Assembly (NCBI RefSeq): GCF_026151205.1
Contig: NC_087072.1
Location: 16,135,669-16,199,668 of the forward strand
Length of the DNA: 64,000 nt
Direction: 5' to 3'
Origin: Bolinopsis microptera
Lineage: Eukaryota > Ctenophora > Tentaculata > Lobata > Bolinopsidae
The translations under genes were made by a program, and so were the position numbers. Each line of letters begins with the position of its first letter. Positions within the stretch are counted from its first letter, which is position 1. Shown one piece after another: positions 11,586 through 22,803 of this stretch. The notes beneath the pieces are model-generated. The model did no database searches, had not been told where the DNA came from, and saw only the letters and a list, made by a program, of their open reading frames with translations.

Positions 11586-14500
11586 TATTTCACTGCTTCT
11601 GAGTAATCTCCTTTACGCGCATAAGTTCGACCGATGTTATCCAGTGCTCTTGCTTTTCCCTCTTCTGATTTTCTGAAATATTTATGATGATTAGTCTCAC
11701 AGGACAAGCAGTGATATAAATAGTGAAAAGGGGTTCAAAATTTAGATTATTCTTTAATGATAAACATATTTATATTATAGGCACCAACTCACATAGAATT
11801 GCTGATGGTTAGATCTTCTTTATGCTCTTTTAAAGCAGGATCTAAAGACCCCATTTCTAACAGAGCACATCCAATACTGGAATGTAGATTAGCGACGAAT
11901 TCCTTTTTATTAGGCAGATTATCAATTTGCTTGACTTTCTTAAGACATGCTCTGGCTAGTTGTAAACTATCCGATGCTTTTCCGTCCGCTAACGCTGAAA
12001 ATATATTATGTTTACTATGGCAACGGGTGAGAAGCTTTGTTTACAGGCTACTTTTCGTTGCTATGGAGATGTCAAAAGTGCGTGGTTTAATAGCGCGCGC
12101 ATTTACTGCGCGTTATACAGAATAATGACAATTTTTGCTTTCGATGGTAGAATATCGTTTCTCGAAGACCGTTTCAGGGCTGCGACAGGCAAGCATGTGT
12201 TAAACAAGGGCACAATCCAAGAAGCCGACACAGCTCTATAAACTTCACCGATCATGTAACGACCGATACATATAAAGGTATAAATTATAATGCCCAACGT
12301 TATAGTGCTCTTGAATAGCGATACTAAATCTACCTCGTTATATACATGTATATATATATCATACCTGCATCAATATCGTCGAGGTTCCGTAACACGTAAT
12401 TTGTTGGATCACTTCCGATCGTGTGAGTTGGTTAAGGAATTTAACAGTTATTGCGGTTAATGATAACGTTAGCAACACAGATGTATTTCCCTTTGAGGTG
12501 AAAATGCATTCGTCGGTGAACAGATGCAACAGTACAATGCACATGAATCTACCGGACTAAATTAAAGTTTGGGTAATGGACTCGGGGTTTCTTACAAATG
12601 ACATGAGGCCAAAAGTTGTGAATGATAAAAACCAAAACAAGTGATAAGTAGCAATAGGGTAACAGTTTAAATGGGTTAAAGTTGACATGAAAGTACCGTG
12701 AAATAGAGAAATATCACCATAAAAAGTCAAAAGTGTGTGATGGACATGAAATGTGGGCACAATGAGTTTGACAATGATGTGCACTATTCTGCACACTACA
12801 ACAGGAGTAGTTAAAATCTCGATTGAATGAGGATAGAAATCTCAACTATTTAAGTGAAGTCAGCCTCTATCAGTAACGACAGAAGGCTCTGTGAGAACTT
12901 CAAGTTCTGACGTGCGACATGAATCTGCAAATGTGTCTAATGTGTAATCTCGCTCCAATTTTGGAGTATCAAAAGGATATCCCTTAATAAGTCGATTTCT
13001 GTTTCCCTGGTCTATCCTCTTCTTTTTACGAGAGTAAAGCGGTTGTTGCTGCCTCCAGAAGTCGAGCCTGGAGTCGAGATAGTTGATACCATTGGACACT
13101 AAGCTCTTGATGGTGTTGTCTGATTGCTTTGTGGCACCTCCGGATAGAACTTGGGTTTCAGCATTAATATTTTGTTATCTTAAACAGGTAGTATTTCAAT
13201 CAAATCAAGAGGTTTTTAATATAAATAGTAGGGACCGTTCACATAGAACAGAAGCACTTTTGTTATCATTTTCATCCTCCCTACACCAGCAGTCAGCACG
13301 TTTGCACATGGCTGTTCATTAACGAATACAACGAGTACAATAAGCATATTAAAAACCCCTCCTCCCCTGGTCCACGGAGCTAAAGTTATATGTTAACTTC
13401 CCCATACAACTTGGTTCATTATTATGTAACTCACGGGAATCGTTCAGTAGTTTCTCTAAGTATTCTCTGTCTTCGTATAGTTCTCCGAGAAGCTGAAAAA
13501 TTAAAATATCATACCTGTTTAATTGAAAGATTGGAATTTAAAGACAAAATTCATAAGTGTGGGCGACATGATGGCCACAGATCAGTCCAAATTTGAACGA
13601 AAATATTAGGCCGCAACCTATTAAAAAGATGAAAAACTATTAATCAGTGACCAACCGAATTACTGGATTTTGCTGATGGTTTGAAAATATAATAACCTGT
13701 TTTACAGTTTTATCTCCAGCCAGTGACTTGGTGTTCTCTTTCTCATTATTGACTTTAGAAGAGAAAGGAGCACGAGGTTGGGGCTTCTTTCTAGCGGCAG
13801 GTTTGCCTTTCTTTCCCGCCTTTTCATCTAGATACTTGTAGAAGTATGACAGGTCTCCTTTAGACGTTAACTTCACGGTGTTCGGATCTGAAAAAGGAGA
13901 CTTATTAGTCCATTATTTAATCCTTTTTTAATGAGTCAATATTACCATAATATTACCATATAATATTACCATATTAAGGCCACGCAATAGCGATATGAAT
14001 TTACGAATTATCAGTCTACTTCTTCAATGCCGAAAGTAATTTGACTCTATGGAGTATGGATTATAGAAACTTACTTCCAATGGAATTGTCGATGGCTTCC
14101 CTTGCTTTCTGAATTCCCAATCTGAACTCGTTCAGCTCTGGTCTCAGCTTATTCCCGCGATGGTAGTGAACCAGAGCAAACTCAAAATCTCCCATCGCAT
14201 ATAAAGCTTCAGCTTTCTGGAATAACCCTTTGGTAAAGTCATTCGTATCTTTGAGGCATGATTCAGCATCTTTAAGAGCGGAATCAGCATCACCTAATTT
14301 CAGGTGACATTTTGACCTGAGGGAAGATAAGTTATTTAAAATCAACACGTTGCTGAAGCAGTAAATATCCCACAAAAATATTCTAATGAAAAACGGATAA
14401 ATCCTAGTGCTATCATTACCGTTTTATTTTTCTGGACGATAATTTTACAAAAATATCCACCAAGTAAATTAATTTAACCTTGCAACAAGGCAGTTCTTAT

Positions 14501-14642
14501 CATCAGGTTGGATATCCAAAGCAATGGAGTACGCGTTGATAGCCTTGACAAAATCTCCCTGTTTAGCAAGTGCGTCTCCTTCTGCTAAATAAATAGAAAA
14601 CGAGCACTTTGGTCCCTCCTCTTCCTCCACGCTATACGCCAT
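11586..14642 (-). CDS. ODAD4: Outer dynein arm docking complex subunit 4 (TTC25), 5' part, gene cut by gap
   Basis: TPR protein of motile cilia that helps dock outer dynein arms on doublet microtubules. Exons on the minus strand, by my splice reading: 14642-14479 (start MAYSVEEEEG), 14316-14075, 13887-13697, 13492-13435, 13149 to about 12860, 11994-11793 and 11672-11586. Phases join well at most junctions. Recognisable stretches are the N-terminal TPRs (AEGDALAKQGDF, KAEALYAMGDFEFALVHYHR), a Lys/Pro-rich linker (GKKGKPAARKKPQPRAP), LLGELYEDREYLEKLL, NGINYLDSRLDFWRQQQPLY and ALDNIGRTYARKGDYSEAV, all in the order seen in vertebrate TTC25. The 3' boundary of the fifth exon is uncertain, because its frame runs to a stop without an obvious donor. 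Later TPR exons and the stop codon are missing beyond the gap; one is found in the noisy copy at 4895-5140. It shares its strand with the Piercer gene upstream. Confidence 0.88.
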
Positions 14643-15462
14643 GATAGTCTGTGTGTGTGAAATGTACAGGTCAGTTGCAGTGTTTATTGTCATATATAGT
14701 GTGCACAATTAGATGAGAATTGTGGATATATATTCAACTTCACGCATATTTCATAGACCGTCTTGAATACTGCGTCACACAATATTCAGGGTTTTATTTC
14801 GAAGTAATTAGTATGTATGTACTTGGAAATTGCAATGAGTTAGGGAAACTTAAATCTGGATAAAAAGTAGAACTACAGCGTAAAATAAAGATCCAAAAGC
14901 TATTAAAATCTTTAACATCAATTAATTTACAAAAATCACAGCAACTCATAAATTACTAAACAAATATAAAACAACTTAACATCATATTCTTCATTCTTCT
15001 ATATTCTAGATCAGTATAACAGTTTTGGCGTTTTGCGCAATATTCTCTACATCATTAGAAAAAAAACGGATATTAGATATTGCAACCCAGAGATACTGTA
15101 AATATCATACAAGTTGGAGTTGGCAATATTACGATATTTTCATGCAGAATGTATTTGCACAGTATTTTAAAGCGTAACATTGCACCGTAGCATGACAATC
15201 TTAACAATAAAATCTCACCACGTGACCAATAAACTGTCACGTTGGACCGATTTTAAACATGCAATAAACGCTGTCATGGTAACTGTCTTGGAAATGTTGT
15301 GAGACAAGCTGTTTTGAAAAGCTCAAATTTAAAAGCACTCTCCGAGGGTAACTAGAGATGTTTTGAATTTTGGCCGAACTTTCACCAAAATTATAAAAAC
15401 GAGCGCAAAATACTCGGATATTCACAATTTGATGATTGCCCACATTTAAAAACCGCAGCATT
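14643..15462. other. Intergenic region between ODAD4 and the Piercer gene
   Basis: AT-rich spacer containing the presumed ODAD4 promoter and the 3' end of the upstream gene. No ORF has a recognisable product. Confidence 0.5.
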
Positions 15463-15783
15463 TCAAATATTTTTCTCGTCCATGGAAGTGTTAAGACTTT
15501 GATTGCGGTACATACCACTCTTATTCAAATGTTCCGAGAACTTACTGGAGATGCCGTGGAATGTTTGAGGAGTTGTTTGATGACAAGGACCCAAACTACC
15601 GTACTTGTTGCTACTTGTACGGTACATGGGGTGCTGCTCCATTTCCGGGTACCCTTTCACTACATCCTTCAGGTTCCCTTCCACCTCATTGTACTTGGAG
15701 TTGAGGTTGACGTTCTCTACCTTGGCACAGGTGTAAACAGAGTTTCCAGGGTTGTGCACCGTTTCGTACTGAGACATGTCCAT
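15463..15783 (-). CDS. Piercer of microtubule wall family protein (PIERCE1/2-like)
   Basis: A 106-aa single coding exon. The C-terminal half (YRTSSNKYGS, then TFHGISSKFSEHL, then GMYRNQSLNTSMD) matches the conserved block of the vertebrate Piercer proteins (C9orf116, C15orf65): a TTSNxYG segment, an F-x-P/H segment with QKFSxHL, and CGMYRNxSLNT. These small proteins are microtubule inner proteins of ciliary doublets that span the tubule wall and link to outer-dynein-arm docking. The start at 15783 follows a TGTAGCAG acceptor-like sequence, so a 5' non-coding exon is possible. It lies 0.8 kb upstream of ODAD4 on the same strand, a functionally related neighbour. The family call rests on remembered sequence. 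Confidence 0.75.
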   Translation of the reverse strand: MDMSQYETVHNPGNSVYTCAKVENVNLNSKYNEVEGNLKDVVKGYPEMEQHPMYRTSSNKYGSLGPCHQTTPQTFHGISSKFSEHLNKSGMYRNQSLNTSMDEKNI

Positions 15784-16523
15784 GATCTGCTACAGGAGGG
15801 TAAGATTATTACACAATTAGTCATTTTACTGCGGTTAACATGAGTTTGTCCCAATTACATAACTGTGCTATATATTTTCTCGGATTTCAGTCTTCTGATC
15901 TATTCAAATTTGCATCATTGAATCACGATTTTTAGTCGTTGCAACCCCTCTAAACATTAGAAACTTTAAACAAAATAAAAAAAGAGCAATATAGATCCCA
16001 AAAAAGTAAAATGATTAACAAGAATTCAAGATAAAGGGGTGTATAAAATGAGTTTAGTAAAATAACATCCAACAAAACATTTTAAAACCCGAAAAATCAA
16101 TCGAAAAAATAATTGATTATTGTAAAAGTAATTGGTTTAGATCATGGAAAGGGTCACGCAATCTAAAACGATATAAATAAATTGTAAATTCTAACAATTA
16201 TTACACGCTTCGACTTAAAAAATATACCCAAAGAAGATGTACATGGTCATTCAAGCGAGACTTAGCATGGAAATAATAAAATCATGCACTTTTAAATCGG
16301 TTCAGATTTTATGGACAAATATCAAGAATATCATCAAAAGCTAAGGGAAATAAATTGCTTTTGGAGAACTTTTAAAACATTCTCAATTTGATAATGCACA
16401 TTATAACCCATAACTGCATTTAAACATCTGCACTATGCAGCACCATAAAATGATTGTGTCCAGTAAAGAAAGACAGTTATTAAAATTACTTATTGTTAAC
16501 CAATCAGATAAAAATATGAATAA
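15784..16523. other. Intergenic spacer
   Basis: AT-rich DNA between the Piercer start and the MOSC gene stop, with no recognisable feature. Confidence 0.5.
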
Positions 16524-17501
16524 TCAATGAACCCTGCTTTTAACCAAGATAATTTTATCCCCGGGCTTCACGTGACCAGTCTGCTTTACAGCGAAATAGC
16601 TCCCGAACACAGGTTTATTAGTTTTCTCACATCGTGGTCGCAGTTTCCTCAGATTATTCATGGTATCCGGAGCCCTTACACCGTCGAAATTCACGTTAGT
16701 AATAAGACAGCGAGTTGTCCTATGATCGAACTCCAAGACGGTGTCTCCTATTTTTATTTCCTGCCACGTCTCATCCTCATATGCGCCTTGTCCGACTGAC
16801 ACAATGTTGGGTCTAAATCTCTCCATCTCGACATCCCAGCCAGCATCTTTGCTAAAAGCTATGAGGGACGATTCCCCGATTATATGAACGGGGTCAAGAC
16901 TTGCGATAATCATGTCTTCACCAGAGAGTGTCTTCTGTGGAGAAAACATGAGACGAACCTCTTTACCCAGGACATCAGATATCCACCTACTTGCTTTGTC
17001 GCCAACATGGCAATATTCGTTATCTTTAGGATCTTTCTCCACTTCGTAGTTCTCAACAATTTCAAATTCAGTCAAATCAATAATAAGATTAGATTGATCC
17101 TTGTGGGTCAGAAGTAATTTTGTGGAATCGTCAATCAGACTCAAATTGATAGCAAACAAAGCCTCGTGTCCATTAGCAGTATGTTTCAATCTCTCATTAG
17201 ACCCCTTGAACAACAAACACATACCTTTATCATATAAGAAACCATTAGGGCCGAGTTTCCAGGGTCCGGTTATCTTAACGGGTCTAAGAGCTCTAATAGG
17301 ATGAACAAATAGTTCAGAAACTTCTCCCACTTCCCGTTCTCCCTCCTTGAAGAAAGGACTCGTCAGACAGGACCACACGGTTAGTGAGCCTCTCATCGCT
17401 AGAAAGGGAACCCAGTAGTATCGAGCTAGTATATCATTGACGACGTCCAAGTAGCCACTCATATAAACCCCTATCAGAGATAATAGTATTAGATATGGCA
17501 A
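16524..17501 (-). CDS. MOSC-domain molybdenum enzyme, mARC-like (mitochondrial amidoxime reducing component)
   Basis: A 325-aa single exon, close to the usual 330-340 aa of mARC proteins. The N-terminus (residues 1-17, MPYLILLSLIGVYMSGY) is hydrophobic and fits the membrane anchor of mARC proteins. A MOSC N-terminal beta-barrel begins near residue 60 (GEVSELFVHPIRALRPVKI). The MOSC domain carries ERFRPNIV near residue 230, and RCLITNV, whose Cys sits where the molybdenum-coordinating Cys of mARC lies (human SRCILTTVD). It ends with FGSYFAV and a KPGDKIILV strand. By family knowledge it would reduce N-hydroxylated substrates with cytochrome b5 and its reductase at the outer mitochondrial membrane. 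The specific substrate cannot be inferred. It lies between two ciliary genes, all on the minus strand. Confidence 0.85.
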   Translation of the reverse strand: MPYLILLSLIGVYMSGYLDVVNDILARYYWVPFLAMRGSLTVWSCLTSPFFKEGEREVGEVSELFVHPIRALRPVKITGPWKLGPNGFLYDKGMCLLFKGSNERLKHTANGHEALFAINLSLIDDSTKLLLTHKDQSNLIIDLTEFEIVENYEVEKDPKDNEYCHVGDKASRWISDVLGKEVRLMFSPQKTLSGEDMIIASLDPVHIIGESSLIAFSKDAGWDVEMERFRPNIVSVGQGAYEDETWQEIKIGDTVLEFDHRTTRCLITNVNFDGVRAPDTMNNLRKLRPRCEKTNKPVFGSYFAVKQTGHVKPGDKIILVKSRVH

Positions 17502-18101
17502 TAGTTGGTAATTTAAATCTATATAATGAAATCGTCATATCGAAGCAGATAAAACTGTAGTTGAAATTAATTGAATAATAGTTCTTTATCGAATATATAT
17601 TATTCTTCTTCATCTGGTCGTTAAATCAATGAAACAGCTTGCGTTTAACTATTTTTCAGTATGTACAAGTAAAATCAACACTAAAATTGTATAACATCAT
17701 CGCACAGCACAGCAGCAACGAAATGCATTTACTCAATTCATGCAGATCTTTTCATTATTCATAAGTAAAGTATCAGGAAAATATTTACCTCGAAAACGGA
17801 CAATTGGATATATTATAATATGGTAAGTGGGTTTTCATACCAAAAACTGTGAAACTGGCGTGACATAATACAGTAGTTCATAAAAAAACTTCATAATAGC
17901 AAACCAATTGGGGAAATCTAAAGTCTTTTCAGATAACGTACACACTTCGCGTTGGAAAAACAGTCTGAGGCAAAATCCATCTGTCTTATCTTGAGCCATA
18001 CCCAGCAATCGCTCAAGCTATTCATTCACGAAGTGCAGCATTGGAAATGGAAACATCAAGTTTGAGTTAAATGAAAGTCCGGATAGTGCTGTGGGAGTAT
18101 T
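17502..18101. other. Intergenic spacer
   Basis: No gene seen. It contains the presumed promoter of the MOSC gene and the 3' end of CFAP20. Confidence 0.5.
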
Positions 18102-18695
18102 CTATTGGGCAGCATTAGCTTTCATCTTGTTCTGGACTGGAAGATATAGTTTGAACTCAGCTGGCAGCTCATCCTCGGAGTAGAGACGGTCAGAGAAGTA
18201 CACTCTCCTGATTCTGCAGTTGGCGTGGATTTGCACTCGCAGGGTCTCGATGTAGTTGGTACCGTATGCTCGTCGTGTGAAGTCAGACAAGTTGAACTGG
18301 ATCTGGTTCCATCCATCGTCGAGTCTCATGGGCATGGTACAAATGAAGGGCTTCACTCTGGTAGTCGACTGGTAGTTTGAAGCTCGGAACCTTCTTCTGA
18401 CGTTCTTGTCATCCAAAACTTGGACCTCGAAGGTGAAGTATTTCTTCATGTTTTTGATGATCATTACCAGGAAGGGGAGTTTGATTCCAAGGGTGTTCTT
18501 TGGGTCAGCAGGACAAGTGATGTAGGTTGTACTCACATTTGTACCAACAATTTCTAAAACTAGAGACTGGATGTCATTATCTGTTATCCTCTTGATGTGA
18601 CCATTACGTACTTTCTTGTCCCAAATTTGAAGAGGCTTGCTACCTATACTGTAGAGAATGGACAGGAATCCTGACTGGAATGTGTTCTTGAACAT
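18102..18695 (-). CDS. CFAP20: Cilia- and flagella-associated protein 20 (BUG22 family)
   Basis: A 197-aa protein in one exon, against 193 aa in human. It begins [19 protein letters not shown] and is nearly identical to vertebrate CFAP20 throughout, including [40 protein letters not shown] and [10 protein letters not shown]. It diverges only in the last few residues ([10 protein letters not shown]). CFAP20 is an inner-junction protein that closes the B-tubule of ciliary doublet microtubules and is also found at centrioles. A splice-acceptor-like sequence precedes the ATG, so a 5' non-coding exon may exist. The complete reading frame and extreme conservation make this the most secure call in the window. 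Confidence 0.97.
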   Translation of the reverse strand: MFKNTFQSGFLSILYSIGSKPLQIWDKKVRNGHIKRITDNDIQSLVLEIVGTNVSTTYITCPADPKNTLGIKLPFLVMIIKNMKKYFTFEVQVLDDKNVRRRFRASNYQSTTRVKPFICTMPMRLDDGWNQIQFNLSDFTRRAYGTNYIETLRVQIHANCRIRRVYFSDRLYSEDELPAEFKLYLPVQNKMKANAAQ

Positions 18696-21150
18696 GGTTG
18701 CGTTACCTAAAGATTGAAGTAGATATATTAGTTGAATAGGTACGGTCTAATGTTAATTGAGAAAGAAATCATCTACTTTCCGTCGCGTGGGGAACATAAC
18801 TATGGAATTAATACACAAATCATATAATGGGAATAGGGTTGTGTTAACAAGGATTCGACTATCATCAAAATATAGCATGGAAACGAGGATATCATCTCTA
18901 TTATAAATCGAAGTTCGAATAGTTAATTTGGAGGTCAAACTTTAAAGATGCATTGGAAAAGTTTTAAATGTTTAATTTTGATATAATATTTATTATAATC
19001 CTAAAAAGAAAATTAAAGCCATGTAATACTTGGCAAATCTATATTATGCTAAGGAGTAATGGAGGTACACGCTGGGCAACGTAGTCCAAGCAAGTAAGAA
19101 GAAAATCAACATTATTTCTGCTGCTATGAGAGTCAAACCCCAACAGACCCTATATTTGCAATTTTGATATGCGATAGTTTTACAAATTTTGCAGAGATTG
19201 ATCAGCGCATGGGAAGCATTCAATCATGCAATTGTGATTAGGCGCGAACTTAGCACTGCAAGACCCTAAAAGAGGCAACTAACAGAATCAATTCGGTGTC
19301 AAGTAAACATACAATTTTCGAACACTCCTATCATCTCCTGAAAAACAAACGAATGATCATCGGCAAGAAAATTCTTAAGTTGGTAAAAGTTTACCGACTT
19401 AACTGTATGATTCTAGAGTCGAGAAATTGAGCTTTAATTAGAACCACACTGAAAATATCCGGATATAAACAAATACCAAATAAACTTTTTAAACAGGAAT
19501 GATATCATGAGTGATACATACAGAAGTTACGGAGTAGCGAAATGCCCAGTGGCGGGTGTCTACAGCAGACTGAAATATTTCACCACGGTGATAGGAAAAA
19601 CATGGCAACCGAATTACTCCGCAAACGTTCGCGCACAGATCGAAATATTGATAAATTTTGCGCGCGGCGTAAATTCACTATATACTTAAAATACAGTCGC
19701 CACATCTTCTAAACTAAATCACTGAGCCAAATATTTATCCACACAAATCTATCATGCTTTCACAATAAAACTATATATACAGTGAAAATTCATCAATTTT
19801 TTAGTCAACATAAAGTTTAACTGTTTTTACAATTTATGTAATAAAACTAGTTTATACCATTTTGTTTGCTGTTCTCGCCAGTGCAACAAGTTTAGAAAAC
19901 TAATAAAAATGAAAAAAAGCGCCACGCATAAAAATAACGTGCCAGGTAAATAAATGCATCAATATTATAATATTCATAATGCAGTTGTTAAATTGTTGTT
20001 ATCGGGTGAATACTCGTAAAATATTTTTTCGAATATTAATTAAACTGTCCCCAGAAACTCTTACTGGATGGAACCTAACTTTGAAAGTAAAAGAGTTAGA
20101 GTTTTTTTGATACATGTTACGTATTCGGCGGCGAAAAGTGGCATGTAATGCAACGTATGACGTATCAAAAGATTTCCGGTTTTTTGCAACATGTACGTCT
20201 TGTAAAAGTAACGTTTCCCTCCAGGGGGAACATTTAAAACAACGTAAATTTGGAGTTATCTACAAATCTCCAGAAAAGTGTCATTTTGGGCCGATCAAAA
20301 GTTTGCAACTTTAACTTTGCAGATTCCTAGTGTACTCTGATTGGCTGAATTGTGTCACGTGCTGGCTGCTTTAAGATTGGAATGCGCCATGACGCGTGCA
20401 AATCACTTACCTGGGGACCCCAGGCTAATATGTTCATTTCACATAGCCATGTGCCTACGCGTACTGCGTGACGCGCTTGTTTCACAAGTAGGATAGGCAC
20501 ATACAGATCAGCACACATAAGATGGTACGTGTGCGCGCGCGCAGTGCTGACAGTTGCGTCGTATTTAACCCCGGGTGCACGTACATCGTGTGCGATTATT
20601 TATACTTATCGAAGGCTATAAATGCCTCTTGTTTATTTTAATTTGGTATTGTTCACTTTTAGACGATAAAATACAGGAATTGCGGTATAATAATACGAAT
20701 AATTAAGATTGTACGATCACAATACATCACGAAACAGTATCAACTACCTCGCTACTTATCAACTTACACTATGTACTATGCGACAAAGATACACAATGCA
20801 ATATTTATATACTTATAGAATAAACGAAACACAGTATTCAGTATTTACTAGCACTACCCCGCTACTAGTAGTAGTACTACAACTTAATGCGACAAAGGTC
20901 AAAGATATTGTATAAAATATAACTAAATAAACAATACGGTGCCCATGCCTGAGCTTTATAAAACTGGAAACACTTCTCAGATTAATTATTTTGCTTCTCA
21001 AAAACAATTACAAACTAACAATTTTCGACGTTAAACAGCTACATTAAACATTAACATTACACTTCACAATCCGAAAGAAAGGGGCTCGTCGCTGCAGGCC
21101 TGACTTTGACTTCATCCTGAAAAAGTACATGTCATTTAGGTACCGCGACA
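18696..21150. other. Long intergenic region without a recognised gene
   Basis: About 2.4 kb of mostly AT-rich DNA. A short stretch at about 20320-20560 is richer in CpG and contains ATTGGCTG, CACGTG and GCGCGCGCGC, which could be promoter-like. I find no coding exon on either strand that I can support. Confidence 0.45.
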
Positions 21151-21157
21151 ATTGTGA

Positions 21158-21351
21158 ATTGACCCCCCGACAATTGACCCCCTATGTAATTACACTGGGG
21201 TCAATTGTCGCGAAATCTAGGGTTTAGTACGACAATTGGCCCCCCGAAAATTGACCCCCTACCTATGTAATTAAACTAGGGTCAATTGTCGCGAAATCTA
21301 GGACTTAGTACGACAATTGACCCCCATGTAATTACACTGGGTCAATTGATC
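21158..21351. repeat. Tandem units with internal inverted CAATTGACCCCC motifs
   Basis: About 2.5 units of roughly 82-90 bp. Each starts with a CAATTGACCCCC-type word and ends with its complement (GGGTCAATTG), followed by TCGCGAAATCTAGG in the first two units. The same words recur after the hexamer array at about 21635-21670 (TTAATTGTCGGGGGG), so the array is bracketed by this motif. Confidence 0.75.
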
Positions 21352-21618
21352 GGGTTAGGGTCAGGGTCAGGGTCAGGGTCAGAGTCAGTGGTCAGGGTCA
21401 GGGTCCTGGATCAGGGTCAGGGTCAGGGTCAGGGTCAGGGTTAGGCCTAGGGTTAGGGTCCTGGGTCAGGGTCAGGGTCAGGGTCAGGGTCAGGGTCAGG
21501 GTCAGGGTCAGGGTCAGGGTCAGGGTCAGGGTCAGGGTCAGGGTCAGGGTCAAGGTCAGGGTCCTGGATCAGGGTCAGGGTCAGGGTCAGGGTCAGGGTC
21601 AGGGTCAGGGTCAGGGTT
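21352..21618. repeat. GGGTCA hexamer array with interspersed GGGTTA, telomere-like
   Basis: More than 35 near-perfect hexamers of GGGTCA, with a few GGGTTA units (about 21353, 21439-21455) and GGTCCTGG interruptions. GGGTTA is the canonical metazoan telomere hexamer and GGGTCA differs by one base, so this looks like a diverged interstitial telomeric or minisatellite array. The Asp/Pro ORF on the minus strand is an artefact of the repeat. Confidence 0.9.
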
Positions 21619-21749
21619 AATTGTATTAAATTATATTGTCGGGGGGTTAATTGTCGGGGGGTAAATTGTCGCCCACCCGTCATTTAATGTAATTACATAA
21701 TACAATATAATACATAATACAATGTAAATGTTGCTGTTACAAAATGTAT

Positions 21750-22803
21750 AGCTGAAGGCAGATCTGGGAGGGTCTGGGCACAATATTATATTGCTATTAT
21801 ATTATCATCTGCACACTTATACTTTAACTTAGCTTAAACTAATTACAACACTACAAATCCATTACATTTATTGAGGATATGAGTATGACGTAGTTATGTC
21901 GATACGTTATTCAACTATTTATTTCTATTAGAATCTGTCTTCACTAAGTCTATTTAGAGACAATCAGAAATTTGAATCATTTATCAAGACATTATACTTA
22001 TACATCACAAAACCTCCGACTTGATTTACAACTTAACTTCACAAACACTAATCATATAATACAAACTTACTCTGTCGGTTATCATACTATAATTCAAGGC
22101 AACATTAGCGTCCGTGAATTGATCTCTGCAGGAGCCCTCCCTTACTAAAACTTGTGTCTTCATCTGCCGTATTACTTGGGAATATCGCCGGTCTCAGCTT
22201 CAAACATAAAGGTATGATATTCAATAGACGCCGCTCTGCAAACGTCACCTGAAAAGGGATAAGTAGATAGAGCTCCTTATAATCCCTGACTACGACAGGG
22301 AGCTGAAGGCAGATCTGGGAGGGTCTGGGCACAATATTATATTGCTATATTATCATCTGCACACTTATTCTTAGTTTTAAACTAATTACAACACTACAAA
22401 TCCATTACATTTATTGAGGATATGAGTATGACGTAGTTATGTCGATACGTTATTCAACTATTTATTTCTATTAGAATCTGTCTTCACTAAGTCTATTTAG
22501 AGACAATCAGAAATTTGAATCATTTATCAAGACATTATACTTATACATCACAAAACCTCCGACTTGATTTACAACTTAACTTCACAAACACTAATCATAT
22601 AATACAAACTTACTCTGTCGGTTATCATACTATAATTCAAGGCAACATTAGCGTCCGTGAATTGATCTCTGCAGGAGCCCTCCCTTACTAAAACTTGTGT
22701 CTTCATCTGCCGTATTACTTGGGAATATCGCCGGTCTCAGCTTCAAACATAAAGGTATGATATTCAATAGACGCCGCTCTGCAAACGTCACCTTATCACC
22801 TAC
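21750..22803. repeat. Tandem duplication (about 545 bp) copying a terminal exon
   Basis: Unit 1 (21750-22248) and unit 2 (22301 to about 22791) are nearly identical; unit 2 is slightly shorter because of small deletions near 22347-22380. They are separated by a 52-bp unique spacer. Each unit ends with the same minus-strand open frame, so the duplication copied the last exon of the neighbouring gene with its 3' flank. Confidence 0.92.

Noticed and set aside
11799-12241. Plus-strand ORFs over 11799-12241
   Set aside because: The first is antisense to an ODAD4 exon and the second lies in an ODAD4 intron; neither has a recognisable product.
1-15330. A genuine inverted gene duplication of ODAD4
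   Set aside because: The second copy is error-rich throughout and ends at the contig edge beside an exact 100-N gap, which fits a misplaced overlapping contig better than biology.
15436-15843. 135-codon plus-strand ORF rich in Val/Leu/His
   Set aside because: It is antisense to the Piercer gene, whose protein has recognisable conserved motifs.
21453-21683. Asp-Pro repeat protein of 76 aa on the minus strand
   Set aside because: It is translation of the GGGTCA hexamer array, with no other coding evidence.
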